Source: Symsagittifera roscoffensis (lineage: Eukaryota; Xenacoelomorpha; Acoela; Convolutidae). Taken from it: DNA of 64,000 nucleotides. The notes under the pieces were generated by a model. That model made no database searches, was not told the DNA's origin, and saw only the letters and a list, made by a program, of their open reading frames with translations. Shown one piece after another: positions 56,401 to 64,000 of the stretch. Where the stretch lies: NCBI RefSeq assembly GCF_963678635.1, contig NC_087062.1, positions 14,182,670 to 14,246,669 of the forward strand, in the 5' to 3' direction. Positions within the stretch are counted from its first letter, which is position 1. Each line of letters starts with the position of its first letter. Made by a program: the position numbers and the translations under genes.

Positions 56401-57792
56401 TCTAAATCCGCCCCTGACCAGGCAGTAGTGGATTTAGTCTTCTCTCCCTCAAGGATTAGACCCCCTGGCCAGGGTCCCCTTTTGGAACTATATTAGGACA
56501 CCCGTTCTTGCTGACCGACCCTAAAATTTTTCTAAAGGCACCTTTGGCGCCAATATATTCATTTTAAGAGGGATGGTAAATTTGTAAAAAAAAAAAACGT
56601 TTTTTTTGTAAAATTTGCCTGCGGCGCCAAAAATTAGGCTAAAATACGGTACTTTATTGTGATTTGAGAGAGCTTGGAAAATCAATTTGGTTGATCTAAA
56701 AAATTCAGTCGACAAAAACGGATAGATGGGATGAAAGAAAAGCTATTAGTCACTTATGAGTGACTGACATAGGTGATTTGGATGGTGGCCAAGTTCTTTG
56801 ACAGCTTCGAGATGTTCCACTTATTCAATGTGAGCACGGTACAGAGACCCTTGCCGTCCAAGTGTGATGTGGAGATGATTGACATCTTCCACGACAACAT
56901 GATGCGACATTTCCTGTTGCTGAAACGGCACAGGGTCCAGAACATGGTCGACACCGTGGAGCTCAGACTGAAAAGGTACTATTTTACCGAGGTCCTAAAA
57001 GATTTAACTACACGTTTAAATTAGAGCCCAGTTGTTGACTATATTAATTTCGGCTGTAGATTCTGAATGAACTTCATGTGGCAATTCAGACAAAGATAAA
57101 ATAAAGCATTAAAAAATGCAGCGCATAATTTTTTTTCCTGATTACAGATATCAACGACAGCAATTTCGCCAATAATTGGATAGTAAATGTTACTGCGTAT
57201 CCTCTTTGAAATCGATTATTAGAAAGAAAAAAATGTGATTTTACGAGACTAGTGCGTTTGATGGAAAAAAAACATTTTGATCGGAAATTGCTTTAAGCAC
57301 ACGCTTAACCATTGAATATGTTATTTACTGAGGAGAAATAGTTTAAGAGATCAGTTTTTAGTTCAATCACTCATAATTTTGAAGCTCTTTTAGTGCATCC
57401 AAGCTTAAGCTAGCTTTCGCGTTGCATGCATTTTATTGAGCTGCTATAAAACACATCATTTGGCAATTCTAAGGTGTCGAGAGCTGATCGCCATCATCAG
57501 GGAGCTGCAGACTAAATTGGGATACTTCGGGAAAGAGAAGAAAAAGCAAAACGTGCTGGCAAACCTCTGGGATTTCCTGCGAGACCTGGACGTCAAGTAC
57601 CTCAACGTGCACGAGTTGAAGAAGAATCTGGAAAAATTTGACTTCGGCAATCTTCCCAAGATATCTGGAAATCAACTAACACTCTCCATTGATCAGTCTC
57701 TAGAAGAGGTTCGTCGGATGATAAATTCTTCTTACTTGGACATCGAAGTCGAGCTGCCCCCTCAGTACAAGCCCTCATTAGCAAAGAAATGA
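47176..57792 (+). CDS. EHD/sarcalumenin-like dynamin-superfamily NTPase
   Basis: Eight-exon gene model: 47176-47413 (less sure), 48092-48190, 53675-53872, 54221-54414, 55246-55391, 55683-55811, 56773-56975 and 57474-57792. All introns are GT-AG and all phases agree. If translation starts at ATG 47310 the protein is 463 residues. Domain order fits EHD ATPases and sarcalumenin: helical lead-in (IEEQLKYFELVEP), P-loop GEVNTGKTS, switch Thr (RSTNGFS), DPKRPFRELNQFG, G3 motif IVDTPG, VIKWFA and VWDAHSWRMSDAIKELF, a G4-like IALSKCDL, then the C-terminal helical region. These proteins remodel membranes (EHD) or act in the sarcoplasmic reticulum lumen (sarcalumenin). No EH domain follows, and G4 has SKCD where relatives have NKxD. 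Subcellular site is unknown because the true N-terminus is uncertain. Confidence 0.88.
47279..47422 (-). other. Alternative antisense reading: signal-peptide-like ORF
   Basis: On the minus strand an ATG at 47422 opens a 47-residue frame: MNNRLG, a hydrophobic run LLSVIFVLSLLVGFVATTA, then ILVESCSIPDPAIDRSRW and a stop. It looks like a secretory signal peptide or anchor and could be the first exon of a gene running left. Hydrophobic antisense frames often arise opposite hydrophilic coding sequence, so this may be a shadow. Confidence 0.25.
47430..47606. other. Short spacer with AATAAA
   Basis: AT-rich, with an AATAAA at about 47555. If the frame at 47176-47429 were a terminal exon (stop TAA at 47427-47429), this could be its polyadenylation signal. 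Under the preferred model it is intronic. Confidence 0.3.
47607..47979. mobile_element. hAT-type MITE with CAGTRGCGTG ends
   Basis: Left end CAGTAGCGTGCCGAG, right end complementary to CAGTGGCGTGCACAG. Flanks are CTAACGGT and GTAACGGT (7 of 8 identical). The interior matches the CAGGGGCGGAT family, so it is a sister subfamily with altered ends. It lies in the first intron of the NTPase gene model. Confidence 0.85.
48092..48190 (+). CDS. NTPase gene, exon 2 (N-terminal helical lead-in)
   Basis: After acceptor TGATGTTTTAG, one base plus 32 codons plus two bases: EKLYATSSNCNAF, KEFEPFVDEDVDEKMKKLH. Donor GTTAGT. Joined to the next exon it reads MKKLHDLYNTRPHKIEEQL, which matches the LKKLY...LEE segment before the P-loop of EHD proteins. 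Overlapping open frames on the minus strand are shadows. Confidence 0.8.
50775..50960 (-). repeat. tRNA-like SINE remnant
   Basis: On the minus strand, TTAGCCTGAAGATATGG (box A-like) and CTGGGTTCGAATCTG (box B-like) are spaced as in a pol III promoter and followed by a T9 run. The stem TTGCTAATCGCAAG lies at 50940-50953, in the same relative place as in the SINE-like copies at 42.7 and 45.9 kb. The arms do not fold as a complete tRNA. Confidence 0.55.
51265..51617. mobile_element. hAT-type MITE in intron 2
   Basis: Starts CAGGGGCGGATTTAGG and ends GGATCCGCCCCTG. The interior blocks include 'tcgaccacctcacctaccaaaggg', 'gggatcaatttttggct' and 'ggagcgcgga'. No clear target duplication is left. 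A copy truncated at its right end starts at 52370 in the duplicated unit. Confidence 0.85.
52370..52620. mobile_element. hAT-type MITE, duplicated and truncated copy
   Basis: Identical in its left two thirds to 51265-51500, then replaced by repeats of TTTTCCAAAAA before the shared flank resumes at 52621. It arose by the tandem duplication, not by a new insertion. Confidence 0.8.
53260..53530. mobile_element. hAT-type MITE, degenerate
   Basis: Contains 'tggtactattttaagacctcc', 'ctgactgaccctagc', 'ggtcttattagtgatttggg', 'ttcctctaccta' and 'cccccccctctcgagaaacctcagatccggg', in family order. The left end is shared with the tandem duplication boundary. The right end is close to exon 3 of the NTPase gene. 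Confidence 0.7.
53675..53872 (+). CDS. NTPase gene, exon 3 (P-loop)
   Basis: Acceptor TGCGTTTAG, one base, 65 codons, two bases, donor GTAACA. Encodes LYNTRPHKIEEQLKYFELVE then FFRHKPIVLVIGEVNTGKTS and LINFLLGDKKYTGSIVSPE. GEVNTGKT is the G1/P-loop. An alternative acceptor 24 bases upstream would keep the frame. Confidence 0.93.
54221..54414 (+). CDS. NTPase gene, exon 4 (switch Thr to DTPG)
   Basis: Acceptor TTATTTGCAG, donor GTAATT. Reads (R)STNGFSIIDKANKDERVSG, RNLVSDPKRPFRELNQFG, SDFLENLYHVLVSGAAIL, ENCYIVDTPG. VSDPKRPFRELNQFG and VDTPG align with the highly conserved EHD segments of similar wording. Confidence 0.95.
54415..55245 (+). other. NTPase gene intron 4
   Basis: AT-rich, with a C-run at 54709-54719 and a local direct duplication near its 3' end: a segment around 'atcagcact.tagattgt..acattcac...gagcgagtaagtat' occurs twice (55104-55158 and 55172-55228). 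Confidence 0.7.
55246..55391 (+). CDS. NTPase gene, exon 5
   Basis: Acceptor TATTGCTTGTAG, two bases plus 48 codons, consensus donor GTGAGA. Reads IVKGSTKAKDGYEMVDVIKW, FANMCDCIILVWDAHSWRM, SDAIKELFQ. It corresponds to the EHD segment after DTPG that carries the WFA, the DAH and the helix with E(A/V)IKAL. Confidence 0.95.
55683..55811 (+). CDS. NTPase gene, exon 6 (G4-like motif)
   Basis: Acceptor TGCTATCAG, 43 codons, donor GTGGGT. Reads ECLCNQHRKFCIALSKCDLQ, HVSRVPVGHTFVEQ, NSRHVVEMQ. FCIALSKCDL lies where EHD proteins have RVVLNKAD, so the N of NKxD is replaced by S. The second half is longer than in EHD relatives. Confidence 0.9.
55920..56416. mobile_element. hAT-type MITE in intron 6
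   Basis: Left end CAAGCGGATCTAGG (degenerate), right end AAATCCGCCCCTG. The interior includes 'tctcgagggga', 'ctttgtctacctttttatatg', 'gcgccgaaggcgcc' and 'ggttggtcggcc'. A target duplication is not clear. Confidence 0.75.
56424..56710. mobile_element. hAT-type MITE, right-truncated, in intron 6
   Basis: Starts CAGTAGTGGATTTAG and runs through 'ctccctcaaggattagacccc', 'gaccgaccctaaaa', 'ggcacctttggcgccaatat' and 'gagagcttggaaaatcaatttgg', then ends without a right terminal repeat near 56710. Confidence 0.7.
56773..56975 (+). CDS. NTPase gene, exon 7
   Basis: 67 codons plus two bases, donor GTACTA. Reads VIWMVAKFFDSFEMFHLF, NVSTVQRPLPSKCDVEMIDI, FHDNMMRHFLLLKRHRVQNM, VDTVELRLKR. It corresponds to the EHD region from the ALMWSLGK helix to the helix before the linker (VDTVELRLKR matching LNDLIKRARLAK-type helices). 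Confidence 0.9.
57474..57792 (+). CDS. NTPase gene, terminal exon 8
   Basis: Acceptor GGCAATTCTAAG; one base plus 105 codons and TGA. Reads CRELIAIIRELQTKLGYFG, KEKKKQNVLANLWDFLRDL, NVHELKKNLEKFDFGNLPK, then a short tail ending PPQYKPSLAKK. FGKEKKK matches the VFGKESKKKEL segment of EHD proteins. The protein stops about where the linker to the EH domain would begin. No AATAAA is seen in the next 300 bp. Confidence 0.93.
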
Positions 57793-59320
57793 TGAAATAA
57801 CTTTTTCGAAGTATAAAACTCTTTTGTTTAATATATGCAGTAAATAACTGTAACCAGTCTGTTATGAGACCAGTAAACGGCAGTCATATTGGGCATTATC
57901 AAATTATGAAAACTGTATAACTTCTTAGATGGTCAATGCAATCTCTGTAATTTATACAATCAGTTAACAGTACGTCTAGAACAGGCAATTGAAGCTGTTT
58001 AGCGAAAAATGTTGTGGCTATTGAATATCTTCGTTTTGGTAATACTATCATAGAGTGGTCCCTCAAAAAAGCAATTATAATAGACCGGTCCCGCTATGCA
58101 TTTCGCATGTTATAATTTTGAAAACTAATTTGTGTAGATATAAATCATTTCAAAAATCTCACGAAATATGTGGAGCAACCTGTCGCAAACAATGAACACG
58201 CTCCTAAAAATACAGATGAGAAACAGCCTCGCTTTTTGCTGCAACAAAATTGAAATGTATTCTCGTTCAAAAAAAAAACAAAGCAATTTTGTTTGAAAGT
58301 TGATGAAGAAAGAAGATGTTACCCGTACTGACAAGAAATGGAATGCAAAACAGATCAGAGAGCAAAGACCTGAAAATAGCGATTTCATTCGACTTGAAAA
58401 CGATTTTGTTTTATAGAAGAATGAGGCTTGAAAAATAATTTTCAAATGATTCAACTTAATTTAAATCCAGTTTTCGGCAACATTTTTTTTGGTTTCAATT
58501 TCAAACATATTTTATTCACAACAATGGAATTGATTTAAATTTTCATCCTTTTTTAATTCATTTTAAGCAAATATTGTGCAGATTATTTTCAGATTTTCCA
58601 ATTTTCAAACTTCAAGAAAGTTGCAATTTAAATTATTACGCATGCTTTTTAGTTGATCTTTCGTGCTGATGTTTGGCCTGAAACTCTGAGCAGAATATGT
58701 AAAATTTCTGCATCAAAAATGAATGATTGCAAATTAATTTTTTTATCTATATGTCATTCGTCTAACAAAAATGCGCTAGAACGTTCATAATGAAAATGAC
58801 ATTTGAAGATATTTTTCTTTTCCAAAACTCGAAAGGGTTTCACTTCAACTCAAAAGATTGCAGTAATTTTTTTTTTCTACCGCAGAAAGTTCAAAACCGT
58901 TTCTAAATCAACTTACGCATCTAAAGAGGTATTCAACTAAACATGCCACAGAGTGTGGTTTTCGCAAAAGTACAGCAAAAAAAAAACAAGGCGGAAAGCT
59001 TTTTAGTCAAATAAGTTTATACATGGAAAGAATCAAGAAAAAAGCGAGGGAAGAACACCTTACAGTTTTTTTTACTGTAGATTTACAAATTAGAACAATA
59101 AACAGTTAAACAAGGGGCAGCGTTTGTATATAACGTTCAATAAATTTTTTAAAACGTTTTTGGAATGAAGACAGCTTCGGTCTTGATGGTATAAGTCAAA
59201 AATTATTGCAAAAGATTCTACCGGTAATTTATGAAAGTCATACTGAAACTTTAGAGAATGTTTGTTTCAAGATTGGTTTACTGATCTTTTAGGTTTGATG
59301 GAGATCAGAGCTAACAAAAA
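57793..59320. other. 3' flank of the NTPase gene, gene-free
   Basis: Presumed 3' UTR followed by AT-rich intergenic DNA. No polyadenylation consensus, RNA gene or repeat could be placed. The minus-strand frame at 58454-58125 is phenylalanine-rich and not convincing. Confidence 0.5.
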
Positions 59321-59324
59321 ATGG

Positions 59325-60080
59325 GGAAATATCGTATTCCTACAATTATAAACCAGCTAATCTTTTTGGCTAATTTCAAAAATTATTCATAAAAACGATA
59401 GAACGCTTAGAGTCGTTCGTAAACAAAAAACTTCAAAACCGAACAGTTTGGTTTACATGTCATAGTTAACATTCTTGATTTTTAAGAGAATTTGACGGAT
59501 TTTTTTATGTATTCAAAAATTTATCAATTACTTTTTTAAAGTTACGTTGCTACATTTTCCGAGGAACAAATCTCTTGAAATTTGGCCAATCACTTTAAGT
59601 TCAATCTAGAAACTAAATCGATTTAGCCTGCCGCAAGACTACATTTTGGAGCCGTTGCTTTTCAATGTGTTCCTTTGGCCGATAAGAGTACTTTGTAAGA
59701 TAATCGTCACAATTGTAATGATAAGCTAGAAAAATGCTCAAAGTGAATCGAAATCAACCGATTGATTATAATTATAGATGTGCATCAGTAAGCATAGAAG
59801 CGTTCAAGTTTGTTTGTGAACTTTGTTAATATTAATGGCAATATATATATATATATGTTAAAAAGATCGCTCAACTACCTAGGCCTTGTCCAGCTGAGAA
59901 GAAAACGTAAGTTCTAAAAGCCGTTTCAAGTAATATTCTAACCGCTAACAATCTATTAAAAAACTGAAAAATATACAACTGACCAGAAAGAGTTTCGAAA
60001 AAATTCAAGGCTGTAGAGAGAGGCTAAGCGGAGTTTGCCATCATTTGCGATACAACGCAAGCGCAGCTTTGCAAGCTAGC
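59325..60080 (+). pseudogene. Non-LTR (LINE) reverse transcriptase remnant
   Basis: NYKPANLFG (59345-59371) fits the NYRPISL start of LINE palm domains and is followed in shifted frames by FQKLFIKTIERLESFVNKKL. SLPQDYILEPLLFNVF (59626-59673) fits the V-PQGS-LGPLLFN-F block (motif B). KRSLNYLGLV (about 59862-59892) may be the later YLG block. Many stops; a dead copy, in the same orientation as the NTPase gene. Confidence 0.75.
59837..59855. repeat. AT microsatellite
   Basis: A run of about nine AT dinucleotides inside the LINE remnant. Confidence 0.8.
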
Positions 60081-61900
60081 AAATAGTAAGAGTCAAAAAA
60101 TTCGAAAAACAAAATCTTACCGAAAAATAAATAATTTCACAAAAACAGCCGAAAACGTTATTACCGAAATAAGCTTTTTGAATTTACCGAGCGGCCACTA
60201 AGCCGACAACAAGTGGTAAGAAACCCATTGATTTGAAAACAAAAAAAAGCCATCAGAAATTGTTGTCACAAAAAATTTTGAGAAACAAGTTTCAAAACTT
60301 TGATATCTTGCAACAAAAACTACTTTCATTTCTCAACAAGAAATCGATCTTTTTTTGCTCTTGAAGCAACAAAAAAAGATATCTCAGACGATAAAACTGA
60401 AGTCGAAACGATTTAGGCCGAATAAAGTTTTTCAGCAAAAAGAAACGAAAAGGAAAGCCAAAGTAGACATACAACGACCGGGATATTAATTTTACTAATT
60501 ACAGGAGTAAATCAAAAATACTCGCAACTACAATGAAAAACGCTGGCAGCAGAGGATAGTTCTTCCATTTCGCAAATAAGCTGACAAATCATAAGCAGAC
60601 AAACAAAAGTCCGACAGTGATGTCTTAAAGTTATTTACGGGGAAAAAAGTCTAGTTCCCGATTACAAGACACTTGCTCTCGCAAGTGTAATAATTATTGA
60701 TATCATAAATCAAAAAAAAAAATTACTCATAAATTGATGTTCTGAAATCAACGTTGAAAAATACTAAGCAAGATGAAATGGTAAGATTGTAGTTATTTGG
60801 TGTTTTTGACTCTTACAAAAAAAAGTCGCAAAAAAATCCTATCGAAAATTAAAAATTACCAAAATTTTCAAGCTACAAAACATTCTTTAGAAAAAAATCT
60901 TGCCTATAAAAAGTTTAAATTGGTTGTCAAAAAATCGCAATTGTTTAAAATTTCATCCTTCTTCACAGAGCTGACCTCTAAATATATCTCATACCGAGCA
61001 AAAAATGAAGCAAACAATCATTATTGGAACCAAAGATTAAGAACGTCCGGATGTATCAAAAAAATATTTTCGATTGCTTGCAACAAACAAAAATCAAAAT
61101 GAATGCAAAAATTTATCATTGAACGAACTTGGCTACAAATAATTCAGGCAAATACTACAAAAAATAATTAGCAGAAATATAGAAAATTCTAAAAGCCAAT
61201 ATTTTTAACTCATTTACATTAACCTTGTCAAATATGACGCTAATACGCAAAGGTAAGGTAGCTGAACGACAAAAAAAATGATCACAAATAAAAAAGACAC
61301 CCGCTAGTGCAAAAAACAACAAAATTTCATCATTTTCAAAGCATTTCTGCTAGAAACACCATCTTAAATATCATGCAACATCCGCGAGACAAAACATTCA
61401 AGTCAAAATCTGAAAACAAAGCTTTCCGAAAATTTAGGAAATTATATTTTAGACTAATCAAGAAAAACTTTAAACATTTGAACAATACGCTCTACTATCA
61501 ACTTTCATGGATATGAAATGAAATTGCCCAAAAAATATTTGATACTAAGTAGTGTTCAGCTAACCGTATTAAGTATCGCAGAAAACGACAACAAAAACGG
61601 TTTTCGAAAAAAAAACTGCAAAAAAAATTTAAAAGCTAACAAAAAATCACAAAAATTTTTTTTTTCAAACTGATAGGTTTAACGTGTATTAAAAAAACCT
61701 TTTCAGGAAGCGTTTATAAACAAGCTTTTGCGCTTGTTATGTTCTTTCAACTGAATTAAACAACTAATTCTCAATTTTCTAGATCACAATTTTCTTAAAC
61801 AAACGGCCAGCAAATAAACCGACAAAAATTGGGCCAAAATCATTTAAGCCTACAAAAGCAAGTTTATATCAATTTTTTTATCAGTTAATCCATTAACGCA
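60081..61900. other. Gene-free AT-rich region
   Basis: Long lysine-rich open frames on the plus strand (60797-61102 and 61307-61516) have no recognisable domain and reflect A-rich sequence. A hairpin ACACTTGC-tctc-GCAAGTGT lies at 60669-60688, in the context 'gttatttacgg.gaaaaaagtc' that recurs at 61984. Confidence 0.45.
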
Positions 61901-61979
61901 TTAACTCTAGACACAGTAACTAGTTGTTAAACGTTCAATGTACTGAAAATGGAGACCTTGAAAATAAAGATTCTGTCAA

Positions 61980-62180
61980 CATAGTTATTTACGTGAAAAA
62001 AGTCAAGTACGCGACTGCAATACCCTTGCTTATCGCAAGGGTAGTTTTGAAATTGAATGATGGGACAAAGTGTTGTTTCAAAAGATTTAGTTTTTTTTGA
62101 AAACTTATCATGAATTTGGATAAAGTGTTTGTCGGACAAAAAGTTGTTTCAGAGGATTTAGTTTTTTTTTGAGATCGTGA
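61980..62180. repeat. Hairpin and local tandem duplication
   Basis: TACCCTTGC pairs with GCAAGGGTA (62021-62043). It is followed by two copies of a segment 'gttgtttcagaggatttagttttttt' (62072 and 62145), about 73 bp apart, a local duplication. Confidence 0.65.
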
Positions 62181-64000
62181 AAAATTGTTGATCAATTTAA
62201 ATTAATTTTGCAGACAATCAACAAAAAACGGCATATATGAACTTTCAACATTCAAAACAAAACATCAAATAAGTCTTGAAAATCAAAGTTGCGCTCAATA
62301 CGTGCTTAAAACTTCTCTTTGCAGACTCAATAAGAATCTTTAACTCTTTTTAGAACCTTCATTGCTGCGCATTTCAGACATGCTTTCATACATAGTACCA
62401 GTAAATGCAAAGTTGAAACTGAAAAATTGGACTGGGTAACTTCATAAACTTCGCTTGAATAAATAATTGAACTGAAAAAATACATTGAAACACCTAATTC
62501 TTATTCATTAGCCTAGTTTTTTGGCTATTATATATGAGGGATGGTCTATTCAAAGTTTTGTAGCACGCTGTAGATCGTAATTAAAACAAAGTATTCCGGA
62601 AAATATCGAGAGGCATCTATTGATTGAGCTGAGACGTTTGATCGGCTAGTATACTAATGGATTCTTCTCAAATCGTCAGCTTTGGAATCGATGGATTCAT
62701 GTATTTGTCAAAGTCAATTGCGAAACTGCATCCGCTCTTCACACTAACTGCAATATCGGAAAAAGTTTTCTCTTCAACAATACAGCACAATACAAAAAAG
62801 TAATAGTTGGTTTCATTGAAATATCATTTCTCAGTCAGGAACATTAATTCTTTAACGCGTTAAGTGTTCAAATATATCTCCTTAATGAAATATTTCTGCA
62901 TGTGCTCCAAAGTAAACTTTCATTTGTTCTCAAAAAACCTAAATCCTTTGAAACAACCGTTTGTCCAGCATTCAATTGAATAGTTTACTATTACTTCATT
63001 CTCCGCCACGCATGAGATTTATTCAGAGTAAAACATCCAATGAAGGCCAAAAACATGGTGAAAATTATATTTTGAAAAGGAGGCAAAGTATTTTGAGAAC
63101 AATTTATGCGCATTTAAAAAAAAATTATCTAGTTTTTTGTGCGTCTGATGCGAAAAACTTAAATTCTTATTCAAAAATTCAGTAATGGTTGTCACTACTT
63201 CCAATTGAATGGAAAGGAAAACATAATGCTTGTTTTTTTATTTAAAAAAATTTCATTTTTTTCGACCATTGAAAAAATGGAGAGGAACTTCGGATTGGGT
63301 ATTTTTTTCACGCAAAATCAGATATCACAAATTAACATCGGAACGGGTCCAGTATTATATCGTATAAAAGCCTTTTCAATTGTTATTCGAACAACATTAG
63401 AAAGATTCAAAAAATGTCCCAATGTTGAGAAAAACCGGCTTGAAAGATTTTGAGTTTTAGTCTGCTTAAAAGCGATATAAGAGATCGAGTAACGTTCTAT
63501 ATACGAAAGTTGGTCGCCTAGAATACTCCAGCGCTAATTTGTTCAAACTATTTCTTTTGCACTGAAGTAATTCTCAGGTCAGCGGCGAATCCAAGACTTT
63601 TGCGACAGTTAATAACTCTTCAAAAGTTCTCTTTAGTGTAAAACGAAATTTCAAATTTTTATTCAAAAACATGTAGAAAAGTATTGACTCAGATGTAATT
63701 TTGCAATTTCAGTGGATCTCAGTTTTTGTCTACAGCAGTTAAACATGCACGGCTGTCTCATCGAATTACCATATATATCATCGCCGAAGGAATGAATGTA
63801 TACAATCAATCAGTCTACAAAAGATGAGAAATATTTACTTTCAGGTGGGTGAAAGGGAAGATATAGAATTAATTTATTTATTTCAATTACAAAATAACGC
63901 GATAGATTTTTGAGCCACAAGTCAAACAGCACAAAATTTTGGCAGTTTGCAGAAATGAAACTTAACAATTTAGTTAGCTTCATTTGACTTGCGGCCAAGC
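62181..64000. other. Gene-free AT-rich right edge
   Basis: No recognised gene. A 48-residue frame at 62658-62804 (MDSSQIVSFGIDGFMYL...) has a codon mix slightly more protein-like than its surroundings but no support. Nothing else was seen. Confidence 0.4.

Larger units (their letters stand above)
55812..56772 (+). other. NTPase gene intron 6 with two MITEs
   Basis: Nearly filled by two hAT-type elements (55920-56416 and 56424-56710). The 3' end has a hairpin, AGTCACT-tat-GAGTGACT (about 56749-56766), immediately before the acceptor GACATAG. Confidence 0.8.

Noticed and set aside
57456-57784. Minus-strand frames opposite the last NTPase exon
   Set aside because: Shadows of a plus-strand exon with strong family similarity.
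60797-61516. Lysine-rich open frames at the right side
   Set aside because: A-rich DNA gives long lysine/asparagine frames; no motif, start context or splice signal supports them.

Overview
This window is animal nuclear DNA: strongly AT-rich, with GT-AG introns, very few exons and a heavy load of decayed transposable elements. Two host genes can be read with confidence. A NaV2/DSC1-like voltage-gated sodium channel suggests an invertebrate, but the sequence does not fix the phylum. Nothing looks bacterial, viral or organellar.

Host genes. (1) On the minus strand at the left edge are the first two coding exons of a four-domain voltage-gated sodium channel (4744-3879 and 568-453). They cover the cytoplasmic N-terminus and domain I S1 to S4, and the gene runs off the left edge. 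(2) On the plus strand at 47176-57792 is an eight-exon gene for an EHD/sarcalumenin-type dynamin-superfamily NTPase. All seven introns are GT-AG and every splice phase agrees. It has a P-loop and a DTPG box, a changed fourth nucleotide-binding motif (SKCD in place of NKxD) and no EH domain. Its 5.5-kb second intron holds a 1.1-kb tandem duplication. A few isolated GC-richer segments (about 19270-19440, 43797-44033 and the antisense of 47176-47422) may be exons of other genes but cannot be assigned.

Mobile and repeated DNA fills the rest. 20245-26495 is a dead Ty3/Gypsy-type LTR element with two ~205-bp LTRs and remnants of gag, protease, reverse transcriptase, RNase H and integrase. Its 3' part recurs at 26976-29508 and 36662-37704 with the same stop codons, so it spread as DNA after it died. 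The flanking DNA was copied too, making a mosaic of block duplications from about 26.5 to 41.7 kb. That mosaic carries a three-copy histidine-rich small ORF and two ~350-bp near-perfect palindromes. 33831-36148 is a nested tandem duplication. A non-autonomous hAT family (ends CAGGGGCGGAT, 8-bp target duplications) has about a dozen copies; one sits inside a tRNA-derived SINE-like repeat with an exact 8-bp duplication. Three further inverted-repeat elements lie side by side at 44057-45032. Non-LTR reverse transcriptase remnants lie near 13.1-13.4 kb and 59.3-60.1 kb. Another dispersed family carries a ~55-bp core with a GC-rich palindrome.

Layout: 0-4.7 kb sodium channel; 4.7-20.2 kb repeat-rich intergenic DNA; 20.2-41.7 kb LTR element and its duplications; 41.7-47 kb SINE/MITE cluster; 47-57.8 kb NTPase gene; 57.8-64 kb AT-rich DNA with a LINE remnant. 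No single new system stands out. The points most worth following are the altered NTPase, the three-copy histidine-rich ORF, the long palindromes and the palindromic-core repeat.
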